From contig NZ_CP073089.1 of assembly GCF_018137945.1 (NCBI RefSeq), positions 930,001 through 994,000 of the forward strand: a stretch of 64,000 nt of DNA, written 5' to 3'. The notes beneath the pieces are model-generated. The model was not told the DNA's origin. It ran no database searches and worked only from the letters and a program-made list of their open reading frames with translations. Each line of letters begins with the position of its first letter. Position 1 is the stretch's first letter. Source of the stretch: Brevibacterium sp. W7.2 (GTDB lineage Bacteria > Actinomycetota > Actinomycetes > Actinomycetales > Brevibacteriaceae). Both the position numbers and the translations under genes were made by a program. This document shows positions 37,742 through 47,115 of this stretch, in pieces.

Positions 37742-38797
37742 ATGCCCCGCAGCCCCCTTCCGCCCCGAGACGGCATCTCGGCAACGTCGCTGCGGGCGCC
37801 CGGGGGTCTGGCCACCCATGACAAGGCCCACCTGCCCGTGCCCACCTCGATCGGCGCCTGGCTGGTATCCGAATTCCCTCACGCCACCGACCTCGAGCTC
37901 CGCAGCCTGGTCGCCCGGTCGACGACCGAGCTCGAGGGTCTGCGCGCCGCGGCCGACGAACGCCACCACTCTGCCCCGCGTGACGGGGGCGACCTCATTC
38001 CCGGTCAGCTCAGCGATGCCGCCGGCAGGCCGGTGGCCTGGGGTGATCCCGTCGATCCCGGCGGCTTCTACTTCTTCCACCGACCGGTGCCCGCCGAGGC
38101 GCGGATTCCCTACGAGGTGGCGATCGTCTTCGAGGACGAGGACCTCCTCGTCGTCGACAAGCCGCACTTCCTCGCGAGCACTCCCAACGGCCGCTTCGTC
38201 CGCGAATGCGTCGTCACCCGACTCCGCGTCGACCTCGACCAGCCCGACCTCGTCGCCATCCACCGCCTCGACCGCATCACCGCCGGCCTCCTCATCCTCT
38301 CGAAGCGGCCGGCGACCCGCGGCCGCTACCAGCGGCTCTTCCAGGACCGGCAGGTGACGAAGACGTACCGGGCGCTCGCGCCCACCCCGCCCGCCGACCT
38401 GTCCTTCCCCCTCGAACGGCGCACCCGCCTCCACAAGCCCGCCGGGGGCCGGCAGGTCATCGAGGTGCCCGGGGAGGTCAATGCGATCAGCCGGATCGAC
38501 CACCTCGGCGAGATCGAATCCCACGGCCGCGGGACCGGACGGGTGAGCGAATACCGGCTCGCACCCCTCACCGGCAAGACCCATCAGCTGCGCGTGCACA
38601 TGAACGCCCTCGGGCTGCCGCTGCTCGGCGATCCGGTCTACCCGGTCGATCGCAGCCCCGACCCCTACGACTTCTCCGCACCGCTCCAGCTGCTCGCCGC
38701 GATGATCGACTTCACCGACCCGCTGACCGGCAGCCTCCGGCACTTCGAGACCGGGCTCGACCTCGACCGCACGGGACAGGGGATGCGGCAGGCGTAG
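37742..38797 (+). CDS. RluA-family pseudouridine synthase
   Basis: A 351-residue RNA-modifying enzyme that isomerises uridine to pseudouridine in rRNA or tRNA. The catalytic motif is VAIHRLDRITAGLLILSKRP with the essential Asp in H-R-L-D-R. VVDKPHFLASTPNGRF precedes it, and GKTHQLRVHMNALGLPLLGD follows. The N-terminal 100 residues are an accessory region, not a plain S4 domain, so the RNA target is uncertain. There is no Shine-Dalgarno; TAGACT (37729-37734) stands seven bases before the ATG, pointing to a leaderless mRNA. Confidence 0.9.
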   Translation: MPRSPLPPRDGISATSLRAPGGLATHDKAHLPVPTSIGAWLVSEFPHATDLELRSLVARSTTELEGLRAAADERHHSAPRDGGDLIPGQLSDAAGRPVAWGDPVDPGGFYFFHRPVPAEARIPYEVAIVFEDEDLLVVDKPHFLASTPNGRFVRECVVTRLRVDLDQPDLVAIHRLDRITAGLLILSKRPATRGRYQRLFQDRQVTKTYRALAPTPPADLSFPLERRTRLHKPAGGRQVIEVPGEVNAISRIDHLGEIESHGRGTGRVSEYRLAPLTGKTHQLRVHMNALGLPLLGDPVYPVDRSPDPYDFSAPLQLLAAMIDFTDPLTGSLRHFETGLDLDRTGQGMRQA

Positions 38798-38842
38798 TGG
38801 GTCGGCGACGCGGAAATGAGACGGACACGGTAGCCTGGAGGT

Positions 38843-39505
38843 ATGAGTCCCAACGCCCCCGGATGCACCTCTGAGGCGATCGTCGCCCTGGTCCGGACCC
38901 GAATCACGAACGGTGAGTACCCTGCGGGGTCACCGGTGCGCGATGGTGCGCTCGCGAAGGAATTCAACGTCTCGCGCAATACCGCCCGCGAGTCCCTCAG
39001 CCTGCTCCGTCACGCCGGCCTGCTCACCCAGGAGCCCAACCGCGGCTTCTTCGTCCGCACCTTCGGCATCGACGAGCTCAAGGATCTCTACCGGGCCCGC
39101 CGGGTCTTCGAGATCCGCGCCGTCCAGGAATCCCAGGACGCCTCCGACGAGGCGATGGCCGCTGTCGAGGCCTCCGTCGTCCGCGCCGAGACCGCCCCGG
39201 AGAACGAGAGCTGGGCCGATGCCCAGGAGCACTCGGCCTCGTTCCACCGGGCGATCGTCGGTCTGCTCGGCTCGCCGCTGCTCGACGAGTTCTACCTCAA
39301 CCTCATGGCGCGGCTGTCGACGACGTTCTCCCGCTCCCCGGAGCCGGGCAAATACCATTCGCACTGGGCGAACCCGCACCGCGACATCCTCGAGAAGATC
39401 AAATCGGGCGACCGACAGGGCGCCGAAGGGCTGCTGCGCATCCACCTCGACGACTCCGAGGCCTCGACGCTCGACCTCGCCCGCTCCGTCGGCGCCGGCC
39501 GCTGA
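38843..39505 (+). CDS. GntR-family regulator, FadR/FCD subfamily
   Basis: A 220-residue repressor. The winged helix (residues 8-72: SEAIVALVRTRITNGEYPAG, then LAKEFNVSRNTARESLSLL) is followed by the all-helical FCD ligand domain (KDLYRARRVFEIRAV, EHSASFHRAIVGL, HRDILEKIKSGDRQGAEGLL), which usually senses carboxylic acids with a bound metal. GGAGGT is upstream of the ATG. No obvious target gene is adjacent; guaB follows 206 bases later, behind a tandem repeat. Confidence 0.9.
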   Translation: MSPNAPGCTSEAIVALVRTRITNGEYPAGSPVRDGALAKEFNVSRNTARESLSLLRHAGLLTQEPNRGFFVRTFGIDELKDLYRARRVFEIRAVQESQDASDEAMAAVEASVVRAETAPENESWADAQEHSASFHRAIVGLLGSPLLDEFYLNLMARLSTTFSRSPEPGKYHSHWANPHRDILEKIKSGDRQGAEGLLRIHLDDSEASTLDLARSVGAGR

Positions 39506-39520
39506 GGCTGGGGCGGGCAC

Positions 39521-39612
39521 CGTCCCGACCGCCTCGGTGAGCTGACCAGGACACCCGTCCGACCGCCTCGGCGGGCTGACCAGGGCACCCGTCCGACCGC
39601 CTCGGCGGGGTG
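39521..39612. repeat. 34-base tandem repeat after the GntR gene
   Basis: Two full copies (39521-39554 and 39555-39588) and a partial third. Each contains GTCCGACCGCCTCGGC and GCTGACCAGG, so the unit carries one copy of the window-wide CCGCCTCGGC decamer. Confidence 0.85.
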
Positions 39613-39639
39613 TCCATTCTCACAGCCCGCGGCAGTTGA

Positions 39640-41226
<1,587 letters not shown>

Positions 41227-41238
41227 GCGTCTGGTCGC

Positions 41239-41289
41239 AGTGAGCGGCTGAGCACAGTGAGCGGCTGAGCACAGTGAGCTTGTGAGCGG
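41239..41289. repeat. 17-base tandem repeat after guaB
   Basis: Two identical copies of AGTGAGCGGCTGAGCAC (41239-41255, 41256-41272) and a degenerate third, beginning 12 bases after the guaB stop. Confidence 0.85.
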
Positions 41290-41310
41290 CCCTCACCGAG
41301 GTGGGGCCGC
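41286..41310 (+). terminator. guaB terminator
   Basis: GCGGCCC pairs with GGGCCGC and the inner CACC pairs with GGTG, giving an 11-base-pair stem with one bulge and a 2-base loop. No T-tract. Confidence 0.7.
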
Positions 41311-41566
41311 GGTCCGACTCACGGTGCGGATGCGCCCTGCTTCGCGGTCCACGCGACGACATCGACGAACGGCTGCGCCCCCCGGGTTCGGGGGTCGCAG
41401 CCGTTGTCTGTGATGAGCATCACACGACGAATTCTCGGGCGGTTCTCGACGTGGCCGTGACCGTCGCGATCCGCGCGCGCTCGCGCCCGATGGCACCTCT
41501 CCGGCACCCGGCAGTCACGCCTGTAGTCCTCTGACCTGGGCTTTCGCTCAGCACTTTTCGTCTTAC

Positions 41567-41585
41567 TTAGGGTAGGTTTCCCTAA
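41567..41585 (+). promoter_or_regulatory. DtxR/IdeR iron box
   Basis: TTAGGGTAGGTTTCCCTAA matches the 19-base DtxR/IdeR consensus at about 15 positions, with symmetric TTAGG / CCTAA ends. It lies 49 bases before the first siderophore gene, so the operon should be repressed by Fe2+-bound regulator and expressed on iron starvation. Confidence 0.9.
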
Positions 41586-41633
41586 TGCATCCGGGTTGAC
41601 CCGGGACGCAGACGAAGGAGGCAACGAACGCTC

Positions 41634-43202
41634 ATGACTGCTCAGCACTCAGTGACACCCGCACCGCCGTCCCCCACACGCGACGACTACTCACACGACT
41701 ACGACCCGCACGACCCTGGCGTGCACGTCCACGACGCGCATAACCTTGGCGTGCACGACGACGCGCACAGCCCTGGCGCACACGACGACGACACCCACAT
41801 CCACGACATCGTCGGCATCGGCATCGGGCCCTTCGGACTCGGGCTCGCCGCCCTGTCCGATCCGCTGCCCGACGTCGACGCCGTCTTCCTCGACCAGCGC
41901 GCGGAGTTCCGCTGGCATCCGGGCATGATGATCGAAGGCGCGACCATCCAGGTGCCCTTCCTCGCCGACCTCGTGACCATGGCCGATCCCACATCGCCGT
42001 ACTCGTTCCTCCAGTTCCTCAAGGACCGCGAGCGCCTCTACCCGTTCTTCATCCGCGAATCCTTCTACCCGCTGCGTGCCGAATACGACGAGTACTGCCG
42101 GTGGGTGGCCGCCCAGCTGAGGACGCTGCGCTGGAACCGCACGGTCACCTCGGTGACCAATGACGGCGGCATCTACCGGATCATCGCCGAGGTGACCGAC
42201 GCCTCCGGTCGGATCGTCGACACCGAGACCTACCGCGCGAAGCACGTCGTTCTCGGCGTCGGCACCGCACCGGTCCTTCCCCCGGCGCTGCAGGCCCTGA
42301 CCAGCGGTGACGCCGAAGCGGCCGGCAACGGCCCCGTCATCCACACCGCGGACTACCTGGCCAACCGTGAGCGGCTGCTCGCGGCGGGGTCGGTGACGAT
42401 CGTCGGCAGCGGACAGTCCGCCGCGGAGATCTACCGGGACCTCATCGAGGACGCCGAGGACCGCGGGGTGAGCGTCGACTGGATCACCCGCTCGCCCCGG
42501 TTCTTTCCGATGGAGTACACGAAGCTCACCCTGGAGATGACGTCACCGGAGTACACCGACCACTTCCGCGCCCTGCCCGATGACCTGCGCGGACGCATCG
42601 GACGCGAGCAGCGCAGCCTCTACAAGGGCATCAGCGCGGACCTCATCGACGACATCCACGACACGCTCTACCGGCTCAGCCGCGGCGGTCGGCGACTCCT
42701 GACGACCCTCGTCACCGATGCGGAGCTCATCTCCGCCCGTCCCGCCGAGGCGGCCGCCGGGTACGCGCTGACCTTCCGCAGCCCTGTGCTCGGGCAGACC
42801 TTCACCCGGGCGGCCGGCGCCGTCGTCGCCGCCACCGGGTACCGCGCCGGTGTCCCGGCGTTCCTCGGTCCGCTGGGCTCGGAGATCCGCCGCGACCGGG
42901 AGGGGCGCCTCGACATCAGCCGCGACTACACCGTCAATGCGGCCGGCACGATCCACGCCCTCGGCATCGAGGAGCACACTCACGGCGTCACCGGGCCCGA
43001 CCTCGGTTTCGGACCGTGGCGGGCCTCCGTGGTGCTCTCCCGGGTCACAGGCCGTGAACCCTATCCCATCGAGCGGTCGATCGCATTCCAGACCTTCGGG
43101 GTACCCGGCACCGAGGCGGCCGCCGAGCCAGGCCGCCCCACCGAGGAGACCGCGCACGCCGCCGACGCATCCGTCCCCACGAAGGAGATGACCCACGCAT
43201 GA
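41634..43202 (+). CDS. Siderophore N-hydroxylating monooxygenase (lysine/ornithine/diamine type)
   Basis: A 522-residue flavoprotein that N-hydroxylates a primary amine, the first step to a hydroxamate. The FAD site is IVGIGIGPFGLGLAALSD, substrate-side stretches are HPGMMIEGATIQVPFLADLV and TSPYSFLQFLKDRERLYPF, the NADPH site is IVGSGQSAAEIYRDL, and the C-terminal ATGYRAG is family-typical. It resembles IucD, SidA and DesB; which amine is used is unclear. The first 55 residues are a His/Asp-rich repeat region not found in the family. It is the first gene behind an iron box and overlaps the next gene by four bases. Confidence 0.9.
   Translation: MTAQHSVTPAPPSPTRDDYSHDYDPHDPGVHVHDAHNLGVHDDAHSPGAHDDDTHIHDIVGIGIGPFGLGLAALSDPLPDVDAVFLDQRAEFRWHPGMMIEGATIQVPFLADLVTMADPTSPYSFLQFLKDRERLYPFFIRESFYPLRAEYDEYCRWVAAQLRTLRWNRTVTSVTNDGGIYRIIAEVTDASGRIVDTETYRAKHVVLGVGTAPVLPPALQALTSGDAEAAGNGPVIHTADYLANRERLLAAGSVTIVGSGQSAAEIYRDLIEDAEDRGVSVDWITRSPRFFPMEYTKLTLEMTSPEYTDHFRALPDDLRGRIGREQRSLYKGISADLIDDIHDTLYRLSRGGRRLLTTLVTDAELISARPAEAAAGYALTFRSPVLGQTFTRAAGAVVAATGYRAGVPAFLGPLGSEIRRDREGRLDISRDYTVNAAGTIHALGIEEHTHGVTGPDLGFGPWRASVVLSRVTGREPYPIERSIAFQTFGVPGTEAAAEPGRPTEETAHAADASVPTKEMTHA
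41709..41792 (+). repeat. His/Asp-rich tandem repeat in the monooxygenase N-terminus
   Basis: Three in-frame units of 30, 27 and 27 bases encoding HDPGVHVHDA, HNLGVHDDA and HSPGAHDDD. They give a cluster of about ten His and ten Asp that could bind metal ions. Confidence 0.8.
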
Positions 43203-45799
43203 GCACCGCGACGACGACCGACACGATGGACGATGCCGGTGCAGGCACTGACCTCGACACCTGCCCGACGACCGACACCAGCCGCACGACCGGAACTGCG
43301 GCGAGCGGACCTGCCGCGACCACGCTGCCCGCGGCAGGGGATGCCGGAGCCGCCGAGATCGCCCGGTCGATCTCGATCGTTCCGCTCGACCCGAAGGGCC
43401 ACGCCGAGGAGGTCCACGCCTGGCTGACCCACCCGCGTTCGCACTTCTGGCAGATGACCGACTTCGACCGGCAGGCCGTGCGGTCCTACCTCGAGGCGAT
43501 CCGCTCCTCACCGGATGAGAACGGCTGGATCGGGCTCATCGACGGGGAGCCTGCCTTCTACGTCGAAACCTATGCGCCGTCGCTGCTCATCCCCACCGCT
43601 GTCGTCGCCGAGGAGCCCGGCGACATCGGGATGCACCTCCTCATCGCCCCACCGCAGGGCCGGCCCCGCCGCGGCCTCACCGACGCCGTCATGGCGCGCG
43701 TCATCGACTTCTGCCTGCGCCCGCATGCGCAGGGCGGACGCGGGGCCAGCCGCGTCGTCGTCGAACCCGACGTCGGGAATGCGGCGATCCACGCGAAGAA
43801 CGCGGCCGCCGGCTTCCGCGTCATCGCCGAGGCGGAGGTGCCGCTGGGGGAGGCGACGAAGACCGCGCTCGTGAGCACGTGCACCCGCTCTGACTTCGCG
43901 ACCAGCCGCCTCGGGCGGCTCCTCGCCGGAGCCGGTGGCACCGGGAAGGGCGGGAGCGACCCCGAGCATCTCACGCAGGACGACTATGCCCACCTCACTC
44001 CTGAGACGTTCGCCGTGGTGAGCCGCTATCTCGTCGCGAAGGCGATCGCCGAGTTCGCCCACGAACGGCTCATCGCCCCCAGCCAGAACGCTGAGGCCGG
44101 CGAGCACGCCTGGATGCTGGTGATCCCGGCCGACCCCGACGACCCGGGAAGCGAGCTGGATGACCACTCGGGTGCCCCCGTCATCCACTACACGTTCGAG
44201 GCGCGCGTCCTCCCGCTCGAGCACTGGGTCATCGACGAAGCGAGCATCACGCGGTTCCGGGACGGGCGGGCGGTCAACCTCGATGCGCAGGAGTTCGTCC
44301 TCGAACTCCAGGACAGCCTCGGCGTGCCCGAGGACCTCATCTCGACGTACCTCGAGGAACTCGCCTCGACGGTGGCCGGCAGCGCGTTCAAGCTCACCGC
44401 GGCGCGCAGGGGTGAGCGCCCGGATTCCGCGGCGCTCGCCGATGCCGACTTCCAGACGATCGAGGCGGCGATGACCGAAGGCCACCCCGGCTTCATCGCG
44501 AACAACGGGCGCATCGGATTCGGACTGCGCGACTACCGCAGGTGGGCGCCGGAGACCGGCACACGCAACCGCCTCGAATGGGTCGCCGTCGACCGGGAGC
44601 AGTCGCACCTGGCGCTCAGCGACGGACTCGATGAGGACGACCACCTCAGGTGGGCGCTCAGCGACGACGAACGCGAGCTCTTCGGCAGCCGCCTCGCCGC
44701 CGCCGGCAGGCGCCTCGAGGACGTGCACCTCATGCCGATCCATCCGTGGCAGGCCGACCACCGGCTGGCGATCACGTTCGCCGCCGACATCGCCCGCGGC
44801 GGACTCATCCCGCTCGGGCCCGGCCTCGACGAACACCAGGCGCAGCAGTCGCTGCGGACGTTCTTCAACCATTCGCGACCGGGCGCGCCGTATGTCAAGG
44901 TCGCGCTCGCGGTGCAGAACATGGGGTTCCTCCGCGGACTCTCGCCGACCTATATGCGCGACACCCCCGCGATCAACGACTGGGTCGCTCGCCTCGTCGA
45001 CGGTGACCCCGCGTTCGCCGCCTCCGGGTTCCGTCTGCTGCGCGAACGCAGCGCGATCGGCTACACCGGCGACGTCTACCACCGCACCCGTGCGACGAAC
45101 CCGCACCGGAAGATGCTCGCCGGGCTGTGGCGGGAGAACCCGCTGCCGCTGCTCACCGACGGCCAGCGGACGATGACGATGGCGGCCCTGCTTCACCGCG
45201 ACCACCTCGGCGAATCCCTCGTCTCCCACCTCATCCGCCGGTCGGGTCTGGGTGCGGAGGACTGGGTGCGGGCCTACCTGGGGGCGTATCTGCAGCCGCT
45301 CGTCCACGGGCTGCTCGCTCATGATCTCGTGTTCATGCCGCACGGGGAGAATCTCATCCTCATCCTCGACGCCGATGTCGTCACCGGGGTCTTCATGAAG
45401 GACATCGGCGAGGAGGTCGCCTACCTCGGCGAGGGGAAGCTGCCGCCCGCCGTCGAGCGGATCCGCGCGGTCGTTCCCGGTGAGGAGAAAGCGCTCGCGA
45501 TCTTCACCGATGTCTTCGACGGGGTGCTGCGGCACCTGGCGGGGATCCTCGACGTCGACGGACTGCTCGAGGCCTCCCGGTTCTGGGCGCTCGTCGCCGA
45601 GGTGCTCGACGCCTATCAGGGAGAGAAGGCCGAGGCGGCACGCGGCATCGCCGGCGACATCGATCTGCGGGCGCCGCGGTTCAAGCATTCGTGCCTCAAC
45701 CGGCTGCAGCTGCGCAACACGAAGGAGATGGTCGACATCGGCAACCAAGCCGACTCGCTGATCTTCGCCGGCACCATGCGCAACCCGGTGGGGCGCTGA
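43199..45799 (+). CDS. Fused GNAT acyltransferase and NIS siderophore synthetase
   Basis: An 866-residue two-domain protein. Residues about 60-215 are an IucB/DesC-like acyltransferase (ISIVPLDPKGHAEEVHAWLT, FYVETYAP, GMHLLIAPPQG, RVVVEPDVGNAAIHAKNAAA), which acylates the hydroxylamine. Residues about 260-860 are an IucA/IucC synthetase (APSQNAEAGEHAW, NNGRIGFGLRDYRRWAPE, MPIHPWQADH, FFNHSRPGAPYVKVAL, FMPHGENLILIL), which condenses hydroxamate units with ATP. In the desferrioxamine pathway these are separate DesC and DesD proteins. It overlaps the monooxygenase by ATGA. No lysine decarboxylase gene is nearby. Confidence 0.9.
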   Translation: MSTATTTDTMDDAGAGTDLDTCPTTDTSRTTGTAASGPAATTLPAAGDAGAAEIARSISIVPLDPKGHAEEVHAWLTHPRSHFWQMTDFDRQAVRSYLEAIRSSPDENGWIGLIDGEPAFYVETYAPSLLIPTAVVAEEPGDIGMHLLIAPPQGRPRRGLTDAVMARVIDFCLRPHAQGGRGASRVVVEPDVGNAAIHAKNAAAGFRVIAEAEVPLGEATKTALVSTCTRSDFATSRLGRLLAGAGGTGKGGSDPEHLTQDDYAHLTPETFAVVSRYLVAKAIAEFAHERLIAPSQNAEAGEHAWMLVIPADPDDPGSELDDHSGAPVIHYTFEARVLPLEHWVIDEASITRFRDGRAVNLDAQEFVLELQDSLGVPEDLISTYLEELASTVAGSAFKLTAARRGERPDSAALADADFQTIEAAMTEGHPGFIANNGRIGFGLRDYRRWAPETGTRNRLEWVAVDREQSHLALSDGLDEDDHLRWALSDDERELFGSRLAAAGRRLEDVHLMPIHPWQADHRLAITFAADIARGGLIPLGPGLDEHQAQQSLRTFFNHSRPGAPYVKVALAVQNMGFLRGLSPTYMRDTPAINDWVARLVDGDPAFAASGFRLLRERSAIGYTGDVYHRTRATNPHRKMLAGLWRENPLPLLTDGQRTMTMAALLHRDHLGESLVSHLIRRSGLGAEDWVRAYLGAYLQPLVHGLLAHDLVFMPHGENLILILDADVVTGVFMKDIGEEVAYLGEGKLPPAVERIRAVVPGEEKALAIFTDVFDGVLRHLAGILDVDGLLEASRFWALVAEVLDAYQGEKAEAARGIAGDIDLRAPRFKHSCLNRLQLRNTKEMVDIGNQADSLIFAGTMRNPVGR

Positions 45800-45834
45800 T
45801 CCCGCGCGGGGACCCGTACGCTGATCCCGCGCGG
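45794..45834. repeat. Direct repeat at the siderophore operon end
   Basis: CGCTGATCCCGCGCGG occurs at 45794-45809 and 45819-45834 (25-base period). The first copy contains the stop codon of the synthetase gene. Confidence 0.8.
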
Positions 45835-45863
45835 TGACGCTGGGCGGGGTTCGGCGGTGCCGC

Positions 45864-45869
45864 TAATAT
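45864..45869 (+). promoter_or_regulatory. -10 box of the LacI gene
   Basis: TAATAT, 70 bases before the ATG at 45940 and the only AT-rich hexamer in this spacer. No good -35 is seen. Confidence 0.5.
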
Positions 45870-45939
45870 CGATCCCACGGCCGCCCATTCCGGGGCGGTC
45901 GCCGGGGTCGAGGCACCGGACCGTTTCGAAGGCGCACAC

Positions 45940-47007
45940 ATGGGCAAGCAGAACGACCGGCCGACACTGGCCACGGTCGCCGAACGCGCCGGTGTGAGCA
46001 TCAAGACCGCGTCCCGGGTGCTCAACGGGGAGAAGCACGTCGCCAGCGCCACGGCCGCGAAGGTCGAGACGGCCGCCGAGGAGCTCGGCTTCCGCCTCAA
46101 CTCCGCGGCCCGGCGCCTGCGCGAAGGCAGCCGCTCGCCCTACATCGGGGTCGTCCTCTCCGACATGGACGACCCCCTCCAGGTCCGCCTCCTCGCGCGG
46201 CTCGAAGCCGACCTGGCCGAGCGGGGGCTGCGGACCGTCGTCACCGTCACCGGGGGAGACGCGGAGCTCGAACGCACCTTCGTCGACGAATGCCTCAGCG
46301 GTGACATGTCGGGCATCTGCGTCGTCTGCTCCCAGCCGGAGTCGGCGAGCATCTACGCGACGATCTCCCGGGGTCCCGCCGCGGCGAAGACCGGTGAGAT
46401 GGCCGTCGTCTCCCTCGACCCGGCGGTCACGGGGCCGGGAATCGTCACGCTCGCCGCCGACGATGTCGACGCCGGACGGCGCGCTGCCGAACAGCTCGTG
46501 CGCCACGGTCACATCAGCATCGGCGTCATCGGAGACCGGGCCCACCTCGAATCGCAGAAGCGCCGGCTCGCCGGCATCCGTGAGGTCCTCGGCGATCGCG
46601 GCGACATCGGGTGGCGGGCCTTCCTCGACGAGGATGCGCACGACCAGGCGAGCGCGAAGAACGTCGTCGCCGCCCTCCTCGGCTCCCGGGCCGCTCCGAC
46701 TGCGCTCATCACGCTCTCGGCGACCGTGACGAAGGGCGCGATCGACGCCAGTCGCCGCCTCGACCAGTGGCCGGCCGTCGTCGGGATCGACGACTTCCCC
46801 GGCGCGGATCTGCTCGACGTCACCGTCGTCGACGCCGACATCGATGCGATGTCCGCCGAGGCGGTCCGGCTCCTCGACGGGGGCGTGCCGGAGCGTGGGG
46901 CCGGGCGGGGCACCGAGGCGCGAGGCGACACCGCTGCATTCGCCCGCGTCCACCTCATCCGCCGCGGCAGCGGTGAGGAGTCACCCCGCCAGGTCACCGA
47001 GCGCTGA
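45940..47007 (+). CDS. LacI-family transcriptional regulator
   Basis: A 355-residue sugar-responsive repressor. The N-terminal HTH and hinge are clear: TLATVAERAGVSIKTASRVL, then AAEELGFRLNSAARRLR. The periplasmic-binding-like core follows (IGVVLSDMDDPLQVRLLARL, VSLDPAVTGPGIVTLAADDV, IGVIGDRAHLESQKRRL, VVGIDDFPGADLLDVTVVD). It precedes a xylose/ribose-type ABC importer whose promoter contains a perfect 16-base palindrome, so it most likely represses that importer. Confidence 0.93.
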   Translation: MGKQNDRPTLATVAERAGVSIKTASRVLNGEKHVASATAAKVETAAEELGFRLNSAARRLREGSRSPYIGVVLSDMDDPLQVRLLARLEADLAERGLRTVVTVTGGDAELERTFVDECLSGDMSGICVVCSQPESASIYATISRGPAAAKTGEMAVVSLDPAVTGPGIVTLAADDVDAGRRAAEQLVRHGHISIGVIGDRAHLESQKRRLAGIREVLGDRGDIGWRAFLDEDAHDQASAKNVVAALLGSRAAPTALITLSATVTKGAIDASRRLDQWPAVVGIDDFPGADLLDVTVVDADIDAMSAEAVRLLDGGVPERGAGRGTEARGDTAAFARVHLIRRGSGEESPRQVTER

Positions 47008-47040
47008 GTCGACGCGACAGAGGAATCGCCGCACAGATGG

Positions 47041-47069
47041 TTGACAAACGACACCGGTGGGCGAAATAT
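47041..47069 (+). promoter_or_regulatory. Promoter of the sugar importer operon
   Basis: Perfect -35 TTGACA (47041-47046), 17-base spacer, AAATAT at 47064-47069 as a poor -10. The operator palindrome starts 11 bases further on. Confidence 0.6.
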
Positions 47070-47079
47070 GTTGACCAAC

Positions 47080-47095
47080 CTGACAACGTTGTCAG
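47080..47095 (+). promoter_or_regulatory. LacI-type operator
   Basis: CTGACAACGTTGTCAG is a perfect 16-base palindrome with the central CG typical of LacI-family operators. It overlaps the predicted transcription start of the transporter genes. Confidence 0.85.
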
Positions 47096-47115
47096 AATGA
47101 TGAAAGGTTTCGCGA

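Larger units (their letters stand above)
41227..41633. other. Region between guaB and siderophore operon
   Basis: 407 bases without a gene. In order: a 17-base tandem repeat directly at the guaB stop, a strong terminator, about 230 bases of unremarkable GC-rich DNA, then an AT-richer stretch with the iron box and the ribosome site GAAGGAGG. Confidence 0.7.

Noticed and set aside
39521-39612. CRISPR array
   Set aside because: The 34-base units are directly adjacent without spacers and no cas genes are near, so it is a plain tandem repeat.
43508-45748. A 746-codon open frame opposite the siderophore synthetase fusion
   Set aside because: Its translation is Arg/Glu/Val-rich without motifs, whereas the plus strand has a full NIS synthetase.
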